Shown here piece by piece: positions 6,939-11,321 of a stretch of DNA of 11,321 nt. The notes under the pieces were generated by a model. It was not told the DNA's origin, ran no database searches, and saw nothing but the letters and a program-made list of their open reading frames with translations. Position 1 is the first letter of the stretch. Every line of letters begins with the position of its first letter. The position numbers were made by a program, and so were the translations under genes. Source of the DNA: DATMNI01 sp035570275 (GTDB taxonomy: Bacteria > Acidobacteriota > Terriglobia > Bryobacterales > Bryobacteraceae); contig DATMNI010000411.1 of the NCBI GenBank assembly GCA_035570275.1, positions 1-11,321 of the forward strand, in the 5' to 3' direction.

Positions 6939-8651
6939 CTTCTTCTTCCGCAAATCGTAAACATACATCGACCAGCCCACCTTGGCGACGGGTTCGCGCA
7001 ATCGCAGTTGCGCCAGATCTTCCAGCGGGACGTAGTTGCCCAGGAGCGGGGTGACGCTGGCCACGCAGTAGTCGTCAATTTCGTTCCAGCCCTGCTGGTC
7101 GCGCGGGCCCGGGAAGCCCAATTCATCTACGCCGTAATAGCGCATCTGGGCGTTGCCGAAGTAAAAGACGCGGGCCCGCCGGGTGCCGTGGGCATCCAGC
7201 CAGTGGACCAGTTTTTTTACATCCTGCCCCCAGTCGATGTTGGAGTCGGCCAGATAGAGTGGGCCGTTGCCCGGGCCGCCCACGAAAGCATTGAAGAAGG
7301 CCAGGTAATCGGGCGCGATGCGGGAGCATTCGAGGATTTGGCCCAGCCCGAGGGCCAGGCCGAGAGCGGCCAGTTTCCGGCGTGTCCCGAACCACCGCAT
7401 CACCATTGCCGCCACGCCTATATATAAGAACGGGTATACCGGCAGGATGTGGCGCATTCCAATGTTGATCCCGCTGGTCATGCTCAACACGAAATAGAAC
7501 ACGGGCGGAAATGCCAGGCCGATGGTCAGAATTGGGATATTCCGGAAGTGGTCGATGTTCCGGAAGCCCGGGGTATGGCGGAACCCCGCCCGCGCCGCTC
7601 GCCACAGGCCCGCCGCCAACACCGTCGCCGCCGCCAGCAGGGCCGCGACGGTGCTCTTGACCGCGAAGACCACCGGGAAGTAATACCACCAGCCGGCGTC
7701 CGAGCGTAGTCCCAACAGGTAGCTGTTGTGGCCGCCGGCATTGTGTTCGGCTACCGCGTTGAGGCCGACCAGAAACCGGTGGGCGGGCAGGTGCAGGGTG
7801 CGTCCCAGGCGCCACAGCGCGTCGCCCACCAGGTTTTCGCGGTTCACGACATCCGCTAGAAGCGGTACCTTGGTGGTCAGGCAGCGCACTGTTTCCGGCC
7901 AGTAAATCGCGAGGACACCGGCGCAGCCCGCTGCCAAGACTGTGGATCCAGCCACTGCCAGGCGGCGCAGGGGAAACTCCTTGGGCCGCTGCACCCAACG
8001 CACCGCGTACAACACCAGGAAGGTGGGGATCAGCAGGATGGCGGAAAACTTGGTGAGCATGGCCAGGGTGAAAACCAGGGCGGCAGGAAGGAGGCTGCGG
8101 AACGAACCGCGCTCCAGGTACTCCACCCAAAGCACGCAGGCGAAGAAGTAGAACACCGTCACCGGAAAATCCGTGGTGACGTACCGGCCGTGGGCAATCA
8201 GGTTCGGGTCGAAGGCGCACAGCACCACGGCCAGAAGCGCGGCGGCCTCGCCGAAGCGCCGCCGCGTCCACCAGGCCAGCGCCGCCAGGAACAGGAGGGT
8301 CAGCAGGATATTGGCGCTCCGGGCCGCCATCAGGATGGTGTCGGCGTGGACCCGGTTCCGGTACAGGAATTCGATTCCGTACTGCACTTGATCGCGCCGT
8401 TTCCCATCGGCTGCGGGCGCCGGCAGGTCCAGGTGCAGCCAGGCGAGAGGCAGAGCGCTCACCAGTTTCACCAGCGGTGGATGCTCCATGTTCCAGCTAT
8501 AATCGCCGCGCAGAAGGTAGGTGTATCCAGCCGAGATGTGGATGCCCTCGTCCCAGGTTTGCGTCTCGCCCAGGGCCGAACGCACTTCCAGACTCCCCAC
8601 CACCGCGGCCACGCAGGCCACCGCGGGCCAGAACAAGCGGCTAACCGTCAT
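6936..8651 (-). CDS. Membrane glycosyltransferase, GT-C fold (GT39/PMT-like, lipid-carrier dependent)
   Basis: From ATG 8651 the protein is 571 residues with about ten hydrophobic segments (for example 7-26, 106-128, 159-178, 187-217, 231-250, 325-350, 373-391, 405-419, 427-441). GT-C marks are the acidic pair D34-E35 in TWDEGIHISAGY within the first extracytoplasmic loop, EHPPL (56-60), RYVTTDFP (156-163), RHILPVYPFLYI (400-411), and a C-terminal block YLAFFNAFVGGPGNG with DSNIDWGQD (469-477) typical of GT39-like bacterial enzymes. Such enzymes move a sugar from a polyprenyl-phosphate donor to a protein or lipid on the outer face of the inner membrane; the acceptor cannot be told. The frame stays open upstream to 8750, but those 33 codons read through the G-rich tandem repeat (Pro-rich, no family match), so the 8651 start, which gives MTVSRLFWP and then the first membrane helix, is preferred. 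No strong Shine-Dalgarno is present. Confidence 0.9.
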   Translation of the reverse strand: MTVSRLFWPAVACVAAVVGSLEVRSALGETQTWDEGIHISAGYTYLLRGDYSWNMEHPPLVKLVSALPLAWLHLDLPAPAADGKRRDQVQYGIEFLYRNRVHADTILMAARSANILLTLLFLAALAWWTRRRFGEAAALLAVVLCAFDPNLIAHGRYVTTDFPVTVFYFFACVLWVEYLERGSFRSLLPAALVFTLAMLTKFSAILLIPTFLVLYAVRWVQRPKEFPLRRLAVAGSTVLAAGCAGVLAIYWPETVRCLTTKVPLLADVVNRENLVGDALWRLGRTLHLPAHRFLVGLNAVAEHNAGGHNSYLLGLRSDAGWWYYFPVVFAVKSTVAALLAAATVLAAGLWRAARAGFRHTPGFRNIDHFRNIPILTIGLAFPPVFYFVLSMTSGINIGMRHILPVYPFLYIGVAAMVMRWFGTRRKLAALGLALGLGQILECSRIAPDYLAFFNAFVGGPGNGPLYLADSNIDWGQDVKKLVHWLDAHGTRRARVFYFGNAQMRYYGVDELGFPGPRDQQGWNEIDDYCVASVTPLLGNYVPLEDLAQLRLREPVAKVGWSMYVYDLRKKK

Positions 8652-8689
8652 GCAGATTCGTAGGATACCAGCAGTGCCGGGGGCGGGCA

Positions 8690-8780
8690 GACTGGGAGGG
8701 GGGCCAGGGACCGGGGGGCCGGGGGCAAGGGGCCAAGGGGCCAGGGGCAAGGGGCCAAGGGGCCAGGGGCCGGGAGTCAG
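8690..8780. repeat. G-rich tandem repeat with two exact 22-bp copies
   Basis: Two identical 22-bp units lie at 8722-8743 and 8744-8765, built from GGGGCAA and GGGGCCA words. Degenerate related units flank them (GGGCCAGGGACC on the left, GGGGCCGGGA on the right). The plus strand carries more than eight runs of three to six G within about 90 bp, so G-quadruplexes are possible. It lies in the 333-bp divergent gap between the glycosyltransferase start and infC. Confidence 0.75.
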
Positions 8781-8838
8781 CGGCCCGGGAACCGGCGGCG
8801 GCTATCAGGTAATTTCGGCTAAACTCCGCTCCCCACCG

Positions 8839-8984
8839 TTGAAGTTTTGTTGTACACTAATACTGACGTTATTTGAGCTTGTCTCTTATTCTTTTCATTC
8901 CGCTTCTTCCCGAGGGACCTTCCCAGGGCTCCCAGCCCTTAACCTTTTGCGCCCGTCATTATCAATCCAACGCATAAACCAACA
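8839..8984 (+). promoter_or_regulatory. infC: infC upstream region: weak promoter candidate and leader hairpin
   Basis: TTGAAG (8839-8844) with TACTGA (8861-8866), spacer 16, is a possible sigma70-type promoter, but the match is modest. The following pyrimidine-rich leader holds a perfect hairpin AGGGCT-CCC-AGCCCT (8925-8939) followed by TTAACCTTTT. This could be a leader structure of the kind that controls ribosome-related genes, or chance. No other gene is visible in 8766-8984. Confidence 0.3.
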
Positions 8985-9599
8985 ATGTATCCAGGCAGAA
9001 ACTTTCCTCCTCGCAGGCAGAATCGCAGAGAGAACGTAAATGAGTCCATCCGTGTGAGAGAAGTGCGCGCGGTGTTTCCGGACGGCACGACGGAGATCAT
9101 GGCCACCTCCGCGGCCCTGCGCAAGGCACAGGAACTCGGTCTCGACCTCGTGCTGATCGCGCCTACGGCGGTTCCTCCCGTGGCCAAGGCGGTGGACTTC
9201 GGCCACTACCAGTACGAGCAGAAAAAGAAGCAGCACGACGCCAAGAAGAAGCAGCACGTGGTGCAGGTCAAAGAGCTGAAGTTCCGGCCAAACACCGATG
9301 ACCACGATTACGATTTCAAGAAAGCCCACGCCATCCGCTTCCTGCAGGAAGGCAACCGGGTCAAAGCGGTGGTGCAGTTCCGGGGCCGTGAGATCGCGCA
9401 TGCCGATCTTGGAAAAAAGCTTTTGATGCGCTTTGCCGCCGACCTCACGACTTACGGTTCCGTGGAAGGTATGCCCCGTCTGGAGGGGCGCAACGCGCAC
9501 ATTCTGATCAGCCCTACGAAGGCCGCCACCAAGCTGCCCGGGAGTGAGAAGTCCACACCGGGTGAAAAACCCACAACCCCGCATCCCGCACCGGAATAA
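8985..9599 (+). CDS. infC: Translation initiation factor IF-3
   Basis: The 204-residue product has both IF-3 domains. The N domain (about 15-78) includes RENVNESIRVREVR (15-28), the segment ATSAALRKAQELGLDLVLIAP (40-60) and VPPVAKAVDFGHYQYEQ (63-79). A Lys-rich linker (80-90) leads to the C domain (94-177) with VKELKFRPNTDDHDYDFK (95-112), FLQEGNRVKAVVQFRGRE (119-136) and a final ILISP (173-177). The factor binds the 30S subunit, blocks premature 50S joining and checks the start codon. A 27-residue Pro/Lys/Thr-rich tail follows the usual end. ATG at 8985 is chosen, but no clear Shine-Dalgarno precedes it; the frame is open back to TAA 8940 and contains in-frame ATT (8958) and ATC (8961), of interest because infC starts with AUU in enterobacteria. 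Downstream, a small CCCGT/ACGGG hairpin (9627-9639) is the only terminator-like feature. rpmI and rplT, the usual partners, do not follow. Confidence 0.97.
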   Translation: MYPGRNFPPRRQNRRENVNESIRVREVRAVFPDGTTEIMATSAALRKAQELGLDLVLIAPTAVPPVAKAVDFGHYQYEQKKKQHDAKKKQHVVQVKELKFRPNTDDHDYDFKKAHAIRFLQEGNRVKAVVQFRGREIAHADLGKKLLMRFAADLTTYGSVEGMPRLEGRNAHILISPTKAATKLPGSEKSTPGEKPTTPHPAPE

Positions 9600-9728
9600 C
9601 GCAACACAGGCGGACCCCCGGGCGTGCCCGTGCTACGGGGAGTTCCAGTACAGGAATGCCCGCCGCGCATTGGCCAAGCGGTCAGCCCCGTGCTAACCTA
9701 CGAATAAGTGCATCGCCTCCGGTGAATC

Positions 9729-10616
9729 GTGTATAACGCCTTCTTTGGTTTCACCCTAAATCCGTTTAACATGAGTCCGGACCCGTCTTTTCTGTTCCGG
9801 AGCAAGCAGCATGAAGAGGCGCTGGCCAACCTGATCTACGGAGTTCAAAGCCGTAAAGGCTTTATGGCGCTGACCGGCGAGGTGGGCACCGGCAAGACTA
9901 CCATGCTGGAGTGCCTGCGCGACTTTTTGAACGCGCAGCAGGTAGTGTTCGCGTCGCTGTTCAACTCACGGCTCACCGTGGAGCAGTTCTTCGAGATGCT
10001 GGCGTACGACCTGGATCTGCGCTGTAACCGCCTCTCCAAGACCGAGGTGCTGCTCTCGCTGAACAACATGTTGCTGGAGCGGTCTGGCGCCGGCCGTAAC
10101 ACGGTTTTGATTGTGGACGAAGCCCACAACCTGGATTGGGACGTTCTGGAAGAGATTCGTCTGCTGGGGAATCTGGAGAATCGCCGCGGGAAACTGCTCC
10201 AGATCGTCCTTTGCGGCCAGCAGGAACTGGACCGCAAACTGGAGGCGCCCGAGTTCCGCCAACTCAAGCAGCGGATTGCCCTGCGATGCACCTTGCGCGG
10301 GTTCACGGTATTGGAGACCGTCGCCTACGTGAATTCCCGGATGGCGCGTGCCGGCCTCAAGGACCAGACTGTGATTCCCTCGACACTCATCCAGGAAATT
10401 CACTTCCGCTCTCAGGGGATTCCCCGACTCATCAACGCCATCTGCGACAATCTGTTGCTGACGGCGTTCGCCCTGGAGAGCCGCATCGCGACCCTGGAAA
10501 TGCTGGACGAGGTGACGGCAGACATGCGGCTGGAATATCCCGGCAAGCAGCCTTTCCGCCCAGGTGCGGATTACCCGGAGCGGGTAATGAGCCAGCCACG
10601 TTTCCGCGTCGAATAG
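9729..10616 (+). CDS. ExeA/GspA-family AAA ATPase
   Basis: The 295-residue protein opens with MYNAFFGFTLNPFNMSPDPSFLF, the family's usual N-terminal phrase (short aromatic run, NPF, PDP.F.F), and shows Walker A GEVGTGKTT (50-58), Walker B VLIVDEAHNL (126-135), a sensor-1-like LQIVLCGQQEL (157-167), basic residues FRQLKQRI (176-183) as arginine-finger candidates, and SQGIPRLINAICDNLL (228-243) as sensor 2. It ends shortly after the AAA module, so it lacks the membrane and peptidoglycan-binding parts of full ExeA/GspA (over 500 residues). Similar short ATPases occur in type II secretion, transposition (TniB-like) and exosortase/exopolysaccharide loci. It starts with GTG; no earlier start gives the conserved N-terminus. 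A weak GGTGA precedes it. It lies between infC and a gene for a predicted exported repeat protein, so a part in export or envelope assembly is possible but unproven. Confidence 0.92.
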   Translation: MYNAFFGFTLNPFNMSPDPSFLFRSKQHEEALANLIYGVQSRKGFMALTGEVGTGKTTMLECLRDFLNAQQVVFASLFNSRLTVEQFFEMLAYDLDLRCNRLSKTEVLLSLNNMLLERSGAGRNTVLIVDEAHNLDWDVLEEIRLLGNLENRRGKLLQIVLCGQQELDRKLEAPEFRQLKQRIALRCTLRGFTVLETVAYVNSRMARAGLKDQTVIPSTLIQEIHFRSQGIPRLINAICDNLLLTAFALESRIATLEMLDEVTADMRLEYPGKQPFRPGADYPERVMSQPRFRVE

Positions 10617-10634
10617 CCCTCCAGGAAGTTACAA

Positions 10635-10910
10635 TTGCGTCCGATCCCGTCGTTCGTAATAGTATCCGAAGTGTAATCTCCAAGTGAATCTGGTGCGTCG
10701 ATCGATTGCTGTTGCCTAATGGTGAGGGAAGAACCCCTACGGTGTTTAACGGACGACGCTTAAGGTACACTTCGGAAAGAGACAGACAATAAGGCTCTAG
10801 CCGGGGCTCCATTTAAGGGACCGGACGACTCTAGACTACCGTGTCTGTCTCACCTTAGTTGGATTTCCGAAATCACCAACTTTGGATTTCACTGAAGGAG
10901 CTCACGACAA
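10635..10910 (+). promoter_or_regulatory. Promoter candidate and inverted-repeat-rich 5' leader of the repeat-protein gene
   Basis: TTGCGT (10635-10640) and TAATAG (10657-10662), spacer 16, could be a promoter starting transcription near 10669. The following roughly 240 nt contain several perfect or near-perfect pairings in nested order: CCGAAGTGTA (10666-10675) with TACACTTCGG (10766-10775); inside it GCGTCG (10695-10700) with CGACGC (10754-10759); inside that GTGAGGG (10722-10728) with CCCCTAC (10734-10740) around a 5-nt loop, with one mismatch and one G-U pair; and then a separate stem GAGACAGACA (10779-10788) with TGTCTGTCTC (10842-10851). No ORF with family marks exists here. The leader ends in GAAGGAG (10894-10900), a Shine-Dalgarno 10 bases before ATG 10911. 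It may be a regulatory RNA element; no known riboswitch class is recognised. Confidence 0.45.
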
Positions 10911-11321
10911 ATGCGTAGTTTACTCGAAAACAAGGTCGTTTGTGGGGCGATCGGGTTGCTGTTCGCCACCGCTTTCGTAGGGAATGCAAAGCCAGGATCC
11001 GAGACAATCGAATCCGGTAGGCTCTTGACGGCGCCCGTTTCGCGGCTGATCGCACATGGTCCAGTGCTGCCGCCCGATCCGTGGCAAGGTGGCGTGCGCG
11101 TGGCACATGGTCCGGTGCTGCCGCCCGATCCGTGGCAAGGTGGCGTGAGAGTGGCGCATGGTCCGGTGCTGCCGCCCGATCCCTGGCAAGGTGGCGTGCG
11201 GGTGGCGCATGGTCCCGTGCTGCCGCCCGATCCGTGGCAAGGTGGCGTGCGCGTGGCACATGGCCCGGTGCTGCCGCCCGATCCCTGGCAAGGTGGCGTG
11301 AGAGTGGCCCATGGCCCGGTG
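10911..11321 (+). CDS. Predicted exported protein of perfect 17-residue tandem repeats (C-terminus beyond the window)
   Basis: From ATG 10911 the frame is open to the right edge (137 codons seen). Residues 1-26 form a signal peptide: R2 and K8, a hydrophobic core VVCGAIGLLFATAFVG (9-24), and a possible cleavage after NA (25-26). A linker of about 22 residues follows, then from residue 49 the unit HGPVLPPDPWQGGVRVA repeats without any amino-acid change: five full copies plus the start of a sixth. Every DNA difference between copies is synonymous. The unit has one His, one Trp, one Asp, one Arg and four Pro. I know no function for it; extracytoplasmic structural material, a ligand- or metal-binding repeat, or a multi-core peptide precursor are all possible. 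GAAGGAG (10894-10900) supports the start. A 51-bp period also keeps antisense frames open, but those lack signals. Confidence 0.8.
   Translation, partial: MRSLLENKVVCGAIGLLFATAFVGNAKPGSETIESGRLLTAPVSRLIAHGPVLPPDPWQGGVRVAHGPVLPPDPWQGGVRVAHGPVLPPDPWQGGVRVAHGPVLPPDPWQGGVRVAHGPVLPPDPWQGGVRVAHGPV
11055..11321 (+). repeat. 51-bp coding tandem repeat, five full copies and a partial sixth
   Basis: Units begin at 11055, 11106, 11157, 11208 and 11259, with a sixth from 11310 to the edge. Units 1 and 4 differ at only one base and share the CGC/GCA codon pair for Arg and the last Ala. Units 2 and 5 share the AGA Arg codon. This suggests a 153-bp higher-order period made by amplification of three-unit blocks. 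The array continues past the window. Confidence 0.95.

Noticed and set aside
7123..8271. 382-residue alternative minus-strand frame in the glycosyltransferase
   Set aside because: It is a shifted frame of the glycosyltransferase with low-complexity composition and no recognisable motif.
8652..8750. 33-codon N-terminal extension of the glycosyltransferase
   Set aside because: It reads through the G-rich tandem repeat, giving a Pro/Leu/Ala-rich stretch unlike a signal or family sequence; the start at 8651 fits the family.
10873..11312. Antisense open frames over the 51-bp repeat array
   Set aside because: A repeat period divisible by three keeps all frames open. Only the plus frame has a Shine-Dalgarno and signal peptide, and only in that frame are all unit differences silent.
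11055..11321. CRISPR-like regular repeats
   Set aside because: Units are contiguous 51-bp tandem copies without unique spacers and code for a repeated peptide.

Overview
The window looks like a chromosomal stretch of a high-GC bacterium. A member of the Acidobacteriota near Solibacter/Bryobacter is my best guess. The guess rests on the combination of a DUF1549 planctomycete-type secreted protein, a zinc-ribbon Ser/Thr kinase with a large multi-spanning C-terminal domain, a GT39-like membrane glycosyltransferase, many short interspersed hairpin repeats in the intergenic gaps, and a VapBC-type cassette. No single marker proves it; infC is the best phylogenetic anchor here.

Layout from the left. 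A secreted DUF1549 protein (minus strand) runs off the left edge. A repeat-rich gap with a REP/BIME-like element separates it from a minus-strand lipoprotein of unknown function (945-1565). A divergent intergenic region carrying a 14-bp palindrome precedes a plus-strand catalase-family heme peroxidase (1761-2735). A compact plus-strand toxin-antitoxin cassette follows: a DUF433 protein, a ribbon-helix-helix antitoxin, and a PIN-domain (VapC) toxin broken by a frameshift near 3507. A 378-bp gap without a supported gene ends in three consecutive hairpins (4049-4147), between the convergent toxin and kinase genes. Two co-directional minus-strand genes come next: an 881-aa membrane Ser/Thr kinase (4162-6807) and a membrane glycosyltransferase (6936-8651). 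A G-rich 22-bp tandem repeat sits in the divergent gap between the glycosyltransferase and infC.

On the right, infC (translation initiation factor IF-3, 8985-9599) is on the plus strand and is not followed by rpmI-rplT. Instead comes an ExeA/GspA-type AAA ATPase (9729-10616), then a roughly 290-nt inverted-repeat-rich leader, then a predicted exported protein (10911 to beyond the right edge). After a signal peptide and short linker this protein consists of identical 17-residue repeats (HGPVLPPDPWQGGVRVA). All DNA differences between the repeats are synonymous.

Most genes look like independent units rather than one pathway. The clearest local unit is the DUF433/RHH/PIN cassette. The best candidate for something undescribed is the right-hand pair of a structured leader and an exported perfect-repeat protein, possibly together with the adjacent ExeA-like ATPase.
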